NCBI GenBank assembly: GCA_947488235.1 | Contig: CANLAQ010000001.1 | Span: 48,812 to 112,811 of the forward strand | DNA from: Flavobacteriales bacterium | Lineage (GTDB): Bacteria; Bacteroidota; Bacteroidia; Flavobacteriales_D; Crocinitomicaceae | Reading direction: 5' to 3' | Length of the DNA: 64,000 nt | Shown here: positions 53,288-61,567 of the stretch, one piece after another | Layout of the letters: every line of letters begins with the position of its first letter | How positions within the stretch are numbered: the stretch's first letter is position 1 | Program-made: the position numbers and the translations under genes | Notes under the pieces: model-generated | Told to the model about the DNA's origin: nothing | The model's database searches: none | What the model saw: only the letters and a program-made list of their open reading frames with translations

Positions 53288-54967
53288 ATGCCAACAGACT
53301 CCTGTTTCATTCGTTTTAGTTCCGAAATTGATGGCATTGAAATGCCTGAAAAATTTGATTATCCTTTTTATTACGACCCTACCCCACTTGCTTTGCTCGC
53401 TGCAAACGAATTAAAGCGCTATTTAAGAACTCAAGAAGATTGGGTGCATAATTTTGGAATAGACCCAGAGCTCAATTCTTTGGTTATTGGAAAAATGTTT
53501 GGCGTATTGGTGGTTAAAAATGAACAGGGTGAACTCGGTTATTTAAGGGCGTTTTCAGGAAAATTAGCAGGTGGTAATCACCATGATCAATTTGTACCTC
53601 CCGTGTTTGATATGCTTAAAGAAGATGGTTTTTATAAAAAAGAAGAAGCCATTGTAAATGAATTTAATGCAAAAATTCTCGCATTTGAAACAGATCCAAT
53701 CTTCATGAGAATGAAAGTGGAATTACAAGTCTTAAAAAAACAAGCTGAAGAATCTATTAAGCAAACAAAAATCGATATTAAGCAAGCGAAATTAGAGCGA
53801 AAAAAACAAAGAACTGAATCATTATCGATGCATCAAGAGGAAATTAATATCCTTCTAAAAAACCTAAGCGAAATAAGTATAAGAGAACAATTTGAATTAA
53901 AAGATCAACAAAAATATTGGAATCATCACCTTACATCACTAGAGGAGAAAATTCAAATTTATGAGGAAAAACTCAACGCATTAAAACTAGAACGAAAAAA
54001 TAAATCCGGAAAAATTCAAGCCCAATTATTTGAACAATATCTTTTTTACAATCAAAATTTAGAATCTAAAAGTCTAGGGAGTATATTTTCAGACACACCT
54101 TTTCATCAACCACCTGCAGGAGCAGGAGAATGTGCAGCACCCAAACTTTTACAGTATGCCTTTCAACATAAGTTAAGTCCTATAACAATAGCTGAATTTT
54201 GGTGGGGCGATGCCCCTAAATCAGAAATCAGAGCTCACGAACAATTTTATCCAGCTTGCAAGGGTAAATGCGAACCCATATTAGCGCATATGTTAAATGG
54301 AATTGAAATCAATGAGAATACTTTACTGCAAAACCCTGGCGAAGGAAAGTCCTTAGAAATAATTTATGAAGATGATGCTATTGCAATCATCAATAAACCC
54401 TTTGAATTTTTATCTGTCCCCGGAAAAAACATCAAAGATTCTGTTGCGGAGCGCATGAAAATATTGTATCCAGATGCGACCGGTCCATTGGTGGTTCATC
54501 GATTAGATATGTCAACATCAGGATTAATGCTGATAGCAAAAACTATTGCGGTACATAAAGTACTTCAGAGACAATTCATAAAAAGGAAAATCGAAAAAGA
54601 ATATGAAGCCTTATTAGAGGGTGAATTACAAACGCATGAGGGCAGTATTAATTTGCCTTTGCGCTTAGATATTGATGATCGACCAAGACAATTGGTTTGC
54701 TTTGAACATGGGAAATTAGCCCAAACAGACTGGGAACTTTTAGAATTAAAGGACGGAAAATCTAAAGTTCGCTTTAAACCCGTTACAGGACGGACGCATC
54801 AATTAAGAGTTCACGCTGCGCACCCGCTTGGACTCCAAATGCCTATTGTAGGAGATGATCTTTATGGTAAAAAAGAAAAGCGTTTGTACCTGCATGCTGC
54901 TAAACTAAGCTTTTATCATCCCATCAATCGTCAGTGGTTGACCTTTGAATTGAAAGCAGATTTTTAA
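53288..54967 (+). CDS. RluA-family pseudouridine synthase with large N-terminal extension and coiled coil
   Basis: The C-terminal ~210 residues are an RluA-type synthase: 'AIINKPFEFLSVPGKNI', 'PLVVHRLDMSTSGLMLIA' with the catalytic Asp, and 'KPVTGRTHQLRVHAAHPLGL'. The N-terminal ~350 residues are not present in classical RluA. They contain a long charged helix or coiled coil (about residues 125-255) and a Cys-containing segment 'PPAGAGECAAPKLLQYAF', 'YPACKGKCEPILAH'. Long RluA forms of this type exist in other bacteria. It isomerises uridine in rRNA or tRNA; the site is unknown. Confidence 0.88.
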   Translation: MPTDSCFIRFSSEIDGIEMPEKFDYPFYYDPTPLALLAANELKRYLRTQEDWVHNFGIDPELNSLVIGKMFGVLVVKNEQGELGYLRAFSGKLAGGNHHDQFVPPVFDMLKEDGFYKKEEAIVNEFNAKILAFETDPIFMRMKVELQVLKKQAEESIKQTKIDIKQAKLERKKQRTESLSMHQEEINILLKNLSEISIREQFELKDQQKYWNHHLTSLEEKIQIYEEKLNALKLERKNKSGKIQAQLFEQYLFYNQNLESKSLGSIFSDTPFHQPPAGAGECAAPKLLQYAFQHKLSPITIAEFWWGDAPKSEIRAHEQFYPACKGKCEPILAHMLNGIEINENTLLQNPGEGKSLEIIYEDDAIAIINKPFEFLSVPGKNIKDSVAERMKILYPDATGPLVVHRLDMSTSGLMLIAKTIAVHKVLQRQFIKRKIEKEYEALLEGELQTHEGSINLPLRLDIDDRPRQLVCFEHGKLAQTDWELLELKDGKSKVRFKPVTGRTHQLRVHAAHPLGLQMPIVGDDLYGKKEKRLYLHAAKLSFYHPINRQWLTFELKADF

Positions 54968-55089
54968 TTTAGAATTGATGTTTTGACTTTAAATCGTTTG
55001 ACCTATAAGATTTCTAAAGGCAGAAATTATATTTTTAAAAGAAATAATAAATCAAAGAGATTTCTATCCTAGAATTAACTACAAAAGTT

Positions 55090-55097
55090 TATCTTTG
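55090..55097 (+). promoter_or_regulatory. -7 box (TATCTTTG) of the phosphoribosyltransferase gene
   Basis: Exact TAnnTTTG match. The ORF-track start at 55095 is the TTG inside this box, so the ATG at 55116 is the sensible start. Confidence 0.65.
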
Positions 55098-55115
55098 TTT
55101 AAACAAACTAGGCGC

Positions 55116-55610
55116 ATGCAAGTTATTTTGAATCATCAGAAAATTCAACAGAAAATAACCCGATTAGGGCATCAAATCATTGAAAATTGCGTCGATGAAA
55201 AAACCATTTATATCGGTGGAATAATAGGTAACGGTTATATCTTAGCCCAATCATTAGCGAAAATAATTAGTGATCATTCAGAGATTAAAGTTCATGTCTT
55301 TGAAGTGAAAATTAATAAAGAAGAGCCTTGGAAATATCCAATAACCTTTTCAATCGATGAGAAATCGCTTAAAAAAGGATTTATTGTTCTTGTTGATGAT
55401 GTAATCAATTCAGGAAAAACAATGCAGTATGCACTTGTTCGATTTCTTGAACAAGCTACTAAATCAATTAAAACTGTCGTATTAGTCGATCGACAACACA
55501 GAAGATACCCCATTAAAGCAGATTTTGCAGGACTAGGCTTATCAACTACCTTAAAAAATAGAGTTGAAATCGACCTTAATGCATTAGATTCGAAGGCCTA
55601 TTTAATATGA
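55116..55610 (+). CDS. Phosphoribosyltransferase-fold protein (PyrR-like)
   Basis: The 164-residue product has the PRPP-binding loop 'FIVLVDDVINSGKTMQYAL', typical of type I phosphoribosyltransferases, and 'KTVVLVDRQHRRYPIKADFAGLGLST', which is PyrR-like. It may be a uracil phosphoribosyltransferase or a pyrimidine regulator; no pyr gene is nearby to decide. The gene starts after its own promoter box, and its stop overlaps the murQ ATG by four bases (ATGA), so they are coupled. Confidence 0.85.
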   Translation: MQVILNHQKIQQKITRLGHQIIENCVDEKTIYIGGIIGNGYILAQSLAKIISDHSEIKVHVFEVKINKEEPWKYPITFSIDEKSLKKGFIVLVDDVINSGKTMQYALVRFLEQATKSIKTVVLVDRQHRRYPIKADFAGLGLSTTLKNRVEIDLNALDSKAYLI

Positions 55611-56422
55611 AAAAAATAACTGAATCAGACTCTAATTATCAGCATCTAGAAAAGATGTCCAGTCTTGATTTGTTGCGCAACATCAACAAAGAAGATCAAA
55701 CTGTTGCCGAAGCTGTCTCTCTTGAAATTCCAAATATTGAAGCCTTTATTGAAGCTTGTTTTGAAAGGATGAAAATTGGCGGAAGACTTTTTTACCTAGG
55801 AGCAGGCACCAGTGGTCGACTGGGTATTGTTGACGCAAGTGAATGTCCACCTACCTTTGGAATTGATCACGGAATTGTAGTTGGTATTATTGCTGGTGGA
55901 GATACCGCCATTCGTAAAGCGGTGGAATTTGCCGAAGATGATCGCGAACAAGCATGGAAAGATTTAGCACCTTTTAACTTAACTAAAAACGATACTATTG
56001 TTGGGATTGCAGCCTCTGGATCAACTCCTTATGTTCTTGGCGCGATTGAAAAAGCTAATGAATTAGGAATACTAACGGCTGGAATTTCTTGCAACCCCTC
56101 CTCCCCACTCTCGGCATTAGCTCAATTTCCAATGGCTCCTGTAGTTGGACCAGAATTTGTTACCGGAAGTACGCGTATGAAATCTGGTACCGCACAAAAA
56201 CTAGTTTTAAATATGATCTCAACCACCCTAATGATCAGATTGGGAAAAGTAAAGGGTAATAAAATGGTTGATATGCAATTGAGCAATCATAAATTGGTGG
56301 ATCGTGGGATCAAGATGATTATTGATGAACTTCAAATTGAACATGAACTGGCAAAAGAATTATTAGAAAAAACGGGGTCTGTTCGCGCAGCAGTTAATCA
56401 CTATAACAACAACAAGATATGA
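55607..56422 (+). CDS. murQ: N-acetylmuramic acid 6-phosphate etherase
   Basis: The 271-residue SIS-domain enzyme splits the lactyl ether of MurNAc-6-phosphate, releasing D-lactate and GlcNAc-6-phosphate in cell-wall recycling. 'GGRLFYLGAGTSGRLGIVDASECPPTFG' is the signature loop, followed by 'GIAASGSTPYVLGAIEKA' and 'VTGSTRMKSGTAQKLVLNMIST'. It is about 30 residues shorter than E. coli MurQ at the C-terminus. It overlaps the PRTase upstream and the formimidoylglutamase downstream by four bases each. Confidence 0.93.
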   Translation: MKKITESDSNYQHLEKMSSLDLLRNINKEDQTVAEAVSLEIPNIEAFIEACFERMKIGGRLFYLGAGTSGRLGIVDASECPPTFGIDHGIVVGIIAGGDTAIRKAVEFAEDDREQAWKDLAPFNLTKNDTIVGIAASGSTPYVLGAIEKANELGILTAGISCNPSSPLSALAQFPMAPVVGPEFVTGSTRMKSGTAQKLVLNMISTTLMIRLGKVKGNKMVDMQLSNHKLVDRGIKMIIDELQIEHELAKELLEKTGSVRAAVNHYNNNKI

Positions 56423-57462
56423 TTCCTTTTGATCCCAATGGTGTAGGAATTGCCAATGGAAATATCTTTGGATTTCCAATTAATGAACAAGAAGCATCGA
56501 TTGTATTGATTCCTGTACCTTGGGACGCAACCGCATCATATGGAAAAGGAACAAGTAATGGTCCCGCTGCAATTCTAGATGCTTCTACGCAGTTAGATTT
56601 TTATCATCCGCAATTGGAACATGCCTTCGATACTCAGATTTTCATGTCCCCCATATCTCAAGAATGGTCCGAAATCAATAGTACTTGTTGTCAAATGAGT
56701 AAAGATTATCTTGCCGAACTTGAAGTCATCGGAGAAGAACAAGCAAGAGAAAAATATGCTGATGAATTAAGTTATATCAATAAAGCACATGAAGCCCTTA
56801 GGTCCAATTTGATGGAACGATCCTTAGACTTAATCAAACAGGGTAAAATTGTTGCTGTTTTAGGAGGAGAGCACTCTACTCCACTTGGATTACTGGAAGC
56901 ATTAAATTCACAACATGATTCCTTTGGGATTTTGCAAATTGATGCCCATGCTGATTTAAGAAATGCCTATGAAGGTTTTGATCAATCACATGCCAGTATA
57001 ATGTATAATGTTTTGGATAGATGTAAAAATCTTGAAAAATTAGTTCAAATTGGAATTCGTGATATTTCTGCCAATGAGGTTGAATTGAGTAAGAGTCATC
57101 CAAAAGTTGTTACTTTTTATGATTGGGATTTGAAATCAGGGAATTTTGAAGGAAAAAAATGGTCCAAACAAGTTCAAGAAATCATTGCTGAATTGCCACA
57201 AAATGTATACATTTCATTCGATATTGATGGTTTAAAACCTGAATTATGTCCCAACACCGGAACACCAGTAGCGGGTGGATTTGAATTGGAACAAATTTCC
57301 TATTTATTATTCCAACTTGTTGCAACAGGAAGAAGGATTATTGGATTTGATTTGAATGAGGTGGCCCCGGGTGAGAACAATGATTGGGATGCTAATGTTG
57401 GCGCAAGAGCACTTTGGCAACTCGTTTGTGCCTGTGAAAAAAGCAGAAGAAATCATGCTTAA
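56419..57462 (+). CDS. Formimidoylglutamase (arginase/ureohydrolase family)
   Basis: The 347-residue protein has the ureohydrolase manganese sites: 'AVLGGEHSTPLGLLEAL', 'GILQIDAHADLRNAYEG' and 'VYISFDIDGLKPELCPNTGTPVAGG'. The N-terminal region of about 30 residues and an insertion around 85-110 fit the Bacteroidota formimidoylglutamase/HutG-like group better than agmatinase. It would hydrolyse N-formimidoyl-L-glutamate to formamide and glutamate in histidine breakdown; hutH is 44 kb away. Arginase or agmatinase activity cannot be excluded. The downstream membrane protein starts within its 3' end. Confidence 0.8.
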   Translation: MIPFDPNGVGIANGNIFGFPINEQEASIVLIPVPWDATASYGKGTSNGPAAILDASTQLDFYHPQLEHAFDTQIFMSPISQEWSEINSTCCQMSKDYLAELEVIGEEQAREKYADELSYINKAHEALRSNLMERSLDLIKQGKIVAVLGGEHSTPLGLLEALNSQHDSFGILQIDAHADLRNAYEGFDQSHASIMYNVLDRCKNLEKLVQIGIRDISANEVELSKSHPKVVTFYDWDLKSGNFEGKKWSKQVQEIIAELPQNVYISFDIDGLKPELCPNTGTPVAGGFELEQISYLLFQLVATGRRIIGFDLNEVAPGENNDWDANVGARALWQLVCACEKSRRNHA

Positions 57463-57991
57463 AAAGTTAGCGCGAAATACTTGGTTTTTATTATGGCTGA
57501 TCTCCATCATGGCATTTGCTTTTAGTATTTACAGAAGTGTTTCTTTCACGGGTTTAAGCACTGCTAAATGGGCGGTTTATGCACTAGGCCCAAGTGTGAT
57601 TATGGGCTTAAGTTTTATACATTTAAATTGGTTTGTGAAATTAGTAAGCATCATTAATATTGCCATCTATTTAAGCATCGCCTCTTTTTTCATGATTCAT
57701 TTAAATGATTTTGAAAATTATTGGCATTTGTTATTACTTCCAATACTCTTTAGCTTTTATTTTACATGGGCTGCTTTGATAAAATCTCTCAGAATTAAAT
57801 GGCGCTACCTTAGTCAAATTACACTGAGTTTGGCTTGTGTTTTTTGCCTTTTAGATATTGGACTAGACTTTAAAATAGAATTAATGAATCAGCTGTTCTA
57901 TTTTAATTTTATAGCCGCTATTGTCTTGCCTTTATTAAGTCCATTCCAAGAGCAAAAAGTAAAGGAATTAACAGAAAACACAAATGAATAA
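57455..57991 (+). CDS. Hypothetical membrane protein
   Basis: From the ATG at 57455 (178 residues, 'MLKKLARNTWFLLWLISIMAF') the protein has about six short hydrophobic segments spread across its length. The track start at 57356 lies deep within the formimidoylglutamase gene and has no membrane-like sequence. I do not recognise a family. It overlaps the preceding gene by eight bases and ends just before the convergent NlpC/P60 gene. Confidence 0.6.
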   Translation: MLKKLARNTWFLLWLISIMAFAFSIYRSVSFTGLSTAKWAVYALGPSVIMGLSFIHLNWFVKLVSIINIAIYLSIASFFMIHLNDFENYWHLLLLPILFSFYFTWAALIKSLRIKWRYLSQITLSLACVFCLLDIGLDFKIELMNQLFYFNFIAAIVLPLLSPFQEQKVKELTENTNE

Positions 57992-58001
57992 GTTTGGATT
58001 T

Positions 58002-58880
58002 CTATTTATTTAGAAAAGTCCCAAAACCTTGTACTCGTTTTTCCCAATAACTAGACCCTGTTATTTTATCAAAAGTAATTCCCTTGCTGCTTGATGCATG
58101 AATCATTACTAAATCTTGGCCTTTTTCAGAGACTAAAATCCCAACATGAGATACTTCTGTACCATTTGAGAAAAAGACTAAATCACCTATTTGAGCTTGA
58201 TCTTTGGTTAATTTAATGGAATTTTCATATTGTTCCTTTGCCCTTCTTGGAACATTAATTCCATAATGTAACAGCACATAGGAAGTGAATCCACTACAAT
58301 CAAATCCCTGTGGACTTTGTCCTGCCCAAACATAGGGAGTTCCTAAGTAGTTTTTAGCATAATCAATTATTCCGGATCTTTCTTTTAATTCAATACTTGC
58401 TGGGGCTACCCATTCGAATTTTCCATCTGTCTCATTAAAATCGATATCAAGAAAAAGTGTTTCAATTTTATTGGAGAAAAAATAGGACAATTCCTTTTCT
58501 TTTCTGCGGTTTAAATCTGCTGTCCAAGCGGCTAAATCCATCTTGAGGGCTACCAACTCAGAATGATGTGCCTCTAAAATTTTTCTGCCTTTTACAGTTT
58601 TTTGAATCTGATCAAAATCTCTTATGGCATCATCAAAAACAGTTGGATGGGACTTTCTCCATGCATCGTCCTTGGCCAATTGCAGTCCACTTATAGACTT
58701 ATAGTATAAGGGTACGAGAGAGTAATCATATGAAGGGTCATTTAACAAACGATTAGCACGACGCTGAACCATTTTAAAATGTTGCTGATCATACAACTGT
58801 TCCATTTTGTCAAATGCAGGCACTTGGGCAAAGGAAAAATTTACTAATAGGATAAAGAAAATTAAAAAACGGAATTTCAT
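58002..58880 (-). CDS. NlpC/P60 (C40) peptidoglycan hydrolase, secreted
   Basis: A signal peptide ('KFRFLIFFILLVNFSFAQ') and a helical N-terminal region (~20-165) precede an NlpC/P60 domain. The catalytic Cys is in 'GQSPQGFDCSGFTSYVLLHYG' and the His in 'EVSHVGILVSEKGQ'; 'QIGDLVFFSNG' lies between. These enzymes cleave peptide stems of peptidoglycan. The 292-residue length is normal. It follows the secreted protein gene at 58886 by five bases and is probably cotranscribed with it. Confidence 0.9.
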   Translation of the reverse strand: MKFRFLIFFILLVNFSFAQVPAFDKMEQLYDQQHFKMVQRRANRLLNDPSYDYSLVPLYYKSISGLQLAKDDAWRKSHPTVFDDAIRDFDQIQKTVKGRKILEAHHSELVALKMDLAAWTADLNRRKEKELSYFFSNKIETLFLDIDFNETDGKFEWVAPASIELKERSGIIDYAKNYLGTPYVWAGQSPQGFDCSGFTSYVLLHYGINVPRRAKEQYENSIKLTKDQAQIGDLVFFSNGTEVSHVGILVSEKGQDLVMIHASSSKGITFDKITGSSYWEKRVQGFGTFLNK

Positions 58881-58885
58881 GGAAC

Positions 58886-59968
58886 TTAGTTCGAATATTT
58901 TTGACCTTTAGAATAAACGATATTGCTTTGATTGAATAATTTAACCAAAACAGAATTACCATAAATTTCAAACTCTGCATCTTGTAAAGATGTTATTGAT
59001 TCTACCTTTCCATCAACCAGAGCAGAAACACCACCCATAATATTTTTGAAGACCAAAGTGTTATTTTTAATCAAATAGGAAGATGGTGTGAAATTAGCCA
59101 CTTCAATTTTGGTGTCGTTTGTATAGGCAAACAAATAAGAGTTTTCTCCCCAAACGATCATATCATCTTTAACATCCCAGAAGGTAGGGGAAAAATTTGA
59201 TAATTGAGTTTTCTCGCCATTTTTATACATCCAAAGATTGCTGTTCAAGTCTTCATAAACGACAAAACCACGACCTGCTTTATACTTTTTCATAAATTGA
59301 CCTTCAATGTCTAAAAATTGACCATTCTCAAACCCAACAAAAGTTCGCGTAGTAGGGTCATTAAAACAAACGATATCAGTTCCCACTTGAAAATCAATAG
59401 CAGATCCATTCCATGCGCCAATTTCAAATATAAGTCCCCTACAAAAAATCTTATAAAGATTCCCATTGTCTTTATAAATCACCATGTTTTCCCCTATCTG
59501 TGTGGGAAGTGCCAAATCCCCTATTATAGTTGCAATGGAAGTTGTTGTTTTATTCCAGTAAACATTGATGGTATTAAAGCGTGTATCTTCATAGACAATT
59601 ATGCTATCTTTTACTAAATAATTTCTGCCAAAATAGGTCAAAGTCTGCAATCTACCGGCATCCCACATATTTAGTGTCGGTCCAATTTTATATCCCAATA
59701 AATGATCCGAAACCTGATACTCAACATTTAAGTTCGTAATATCTTTACGGGCTTTTCCATCATATAAACGCAGATTACCTCTTGTGTCAATATAGGCTAC
59801 CAATTCATCACCGGCCTTGTATTCTTTAACAGGTTGAATTTCAACTTGCTTAAAAAATCCATTTTCAAAACTCAGAAAGAAATTATTAAAATCCATGCAT
59901 GGAATAACCCCTTGCGCAAAAAGGAAATTGAATAAAAAGACAAAAAATAATGTGAATGCTATTTTCAT
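58886..59968 (-). CDS. Secreted hypothetical protein with propeller-like repeats
   Basis: From the ATG at 59968 (360 residues) a signal peptide ('KIAFTLFFVFLFNFLFAQG') is followed by repeated short motifs such as 'ELVAYIDTRGNLRLYDG', 'NMVIYKDNGNLYKIFC' and 'GFVVYEDLNSNLWMYKNGEK', spaced by about 40-50 residues. The pattern suggests a six- or seven-bladed beta-propeller. No catalytic residues were identified. It is the first gene of a pair with the NlpC/P60 hydrolase, preceded by an exact TAAATTTG box, so it may assist cell-wall hydrolysis; this is only positional. Confidence 0.7.
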   Translation of the reverse strand: MKIAFTLFFVFLFNFLFAQGVIPCMDFNNFFLSFENGFFKQVEIQPVKEYKAGDELVAYIDTRGNLRLYDGKARKDITNLNVEYQVSDHLLGYKIGPTLNMWDAGRLQTLTYFGRNYLVKDSIIVYEDTRFNTINVYWNKTTTSIATIIGDLALPTQIGENMVIYKDNGNLYKIFCRGLIFEIGAWNGSAIDFQVGTDIVCFNDPTTRTFVGFENGQFLDIEGQFMKKYKAGRGFVVYEDLNSNLWMYKNGEKTQLSNFSPTFWDVKDDMIVWGENSYLFAYTNDTKIEVANFTPSSYLIKNNTLVFKNIMGGVSALVDGKVESITSLQDAEFEIYGNSVLVKLFNQSNIVYSKGQKYSN

Positions 59969-59974
59969 GGATTT

Positions 59975-59982
59975 CAAATTTA
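59975..59982 (-). promoter_or_regulatory. -7 box (TAAATTTG) of the propeller/NlpC pair
   Basis: The minus strand reads TAAATTTG, an exact TAnnTTTG match six bases before the ATG at 59968. It also supports that start over 60001. Confidence 0.6.
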
Positions 59983-60091
59983 ACCAAATTTCGGACCACA
60001 AAAAATTTAATCTTAATTAATTATCAGATTTAAAGAAATGTAATGCAATTTGAAAAATCTAATGTATTTTCGTACTATCGAAATCACACCT

Positions 60092-61558
60092 ATGAAAAAA
60101 ATATTTTTATCGCTTATTTTAGTCAATTCACTATGGGGGCTAAAGGCACAAAAGAAAATTGACTTTGTTGAATACGACCTATCCAATGGTATTCATGTTA
60201 TTCTTCACGAAGAACACAGTACCCCTATTGTAGCTGTTTCCGTTTTATATCATGTAGGATCTAAAAATGAGATTCCATCTAGAACAGGATTCGCTCACTT
60301 TTTTGAACATTTACTATTTGAAGGATCTCAAAATATTGAAAGAGGAAAATACAGTGAATTAGTAGAAAAGAATGGAGGGGAATTAAACGCAAATACTTCA
60401 CAAGACAGAACCTACTATTATGAAATTCTTCCTTCCAATCAATTAGAACTAGGTCTATGGTTAGAAAGTGAAAGAATGCTTCATGCAAAAGTTGACATAA
60501 AAGGAATTGAAACGCAAAGAAGTGTTGTAAAAGAAGAGAAAAGACAACGCGTTGACAATCAACCTTACGGTTCTTTCTTTACCGAAATGTTTAAAAGAGT
60601 TTTTGTAACGCACCCATACAACTGGGCTCCTATTGGCAGTATGGCTGATTTGGATGCTGCGCAAGAAGAAGATTATGTGAATTTTTACAAAAATTATTAT
60701 GTGCCAAGCAATGCAACATTAACCATTGCAGGTGACATCAATCTTGCACAGACCAAAAAATGGGTTGAATATTATTATGGCTCTATGCCAAAAGGTCAAG
60801 CTTTGAATGTTTACCGTGATTTTATTGGTTTAAGCGATGTTGATTTTGAAAAAAGATATGGACTTTCGAAAACAAAGTTTGATGCCAAGAACTTTATGGG
60901 ATCTACACAGGCGGACGCAAAAAAACTACTTGCCACATACGCTTCAAAACCAATAGAAATTAAAAGAACAGAGAAAGATCATTCTAAAATTGATGCGGTT
61001 ATCAAGGATGTAATTTATGACAACATACAATTGCCTGCGATTTTTATGGGATACAAATTTCCAGAACAAACACATCCTGACACCTACGCACTGCAATTTA
61101 TGAATGAAGTATTATCAGGTGGTCCAAGTTCAAGAATCAATAAAACAATTGTAGAAAAAAAGGAAATGGCCACATTTGCATTTTCATTTAATTATGGATT
61201 AGAGGACGCTGGAATTGGAATCTTTGCAGCGATTGCAGCGAAAGATATAAGTTTAGATTCTATCCAATTTGAATTTGATAAACAAATTGAAATGATTCAA
61301 AATACGCTTATTTCAGATGATGAATTTATGAAAATAAGAAATAAATTAGAAAATAATATGGTAGAAAACACCTCCAGTATCGAAGGTATTGCTGAGAGTT
61401 TAGCTGACAACCATGTTTATTTTGGCTCTGCCGACCGAATCAATACAGAGAAAGATTTATTTATGAAAGTTACAAAAGAAGATATACAACGAGTTGCTCA
61501 AAAATACCTAACTCAAAATTCTAGAGTCATTCTACATTATTTACCAAAAGAAAAATAA
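60092..61558 (+). CDS. M16-family zinc metallopeptidase (catalytic subunit)
   Basis: From the ATG at 60092 the product has 488 residues with a signal peptide ('KKIFLSLILVNSLWGLKAQ'). The inverted zinc motif HxxEH is intact in 'GFAHFFEHLLFEGSQN', and the downstream Glu is in 'VVKEEKRQRVDNQPYG'. It is probably a periplasmic protease degrading small unfolded peptides. About 60 residues ('FEKRYGLSKTKFDAKNF...') separate its two half-domains. A TATTTTCG -7-like box lies at 60064-60071. The partner M16 gene follows nine bases later. Confidence 0.9.
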   Translation: MKKIFLSLILVNSLWGLKAQKKIDFVEYDLSNGIHVILHEEHSTPIVAVSVLYHVGSKNEIPSRTGFAHFFEHLLFEGSQNIERGKYSELVEKNGGELNANTSQDRTYYYEILPSNQLELGLWLESERMLHAKVDIKGIETQRSVVKEEKRQRVDNQPYGSFFTEMFKRVFVTHPYNWAPIGSMADLDAAQEEDYVNFYKNYYVPSNATLTIAGDINLAQTKKWVEYYYGSMPKGQALNVYRDFIGLSDVDFEKRYGLSKTKFDAKNFMGSTQADAKKLLATYASKPIEIKRTEKDHSKIDAVIKDVIYDNIQLPAIFMGYKFPEQTHPDTYALQFMNEVLSGGPSSRINKTIVEKKEMATFAFSFNYGLEDAGIGIFAAIAAKDISLDSIQFEFDKQIEMIQNTLISDDEFMKIRNKLENNMVENTSSIEGIAESLADNHVYFGSADRINTEKDLFMKVTKEDIQRVAQKYLTQNSRVILHYLPKEK

Positions 61559-61567
61559 GAACTTATT

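Noticed and set aside
57356-57454. Upstream extension of the membrane-protein ORF
   Set aside because: It lies inside the conserved formimidoylglutamase coding region in another frame; the ATG at 57455 gives a normal membrane-protein start.
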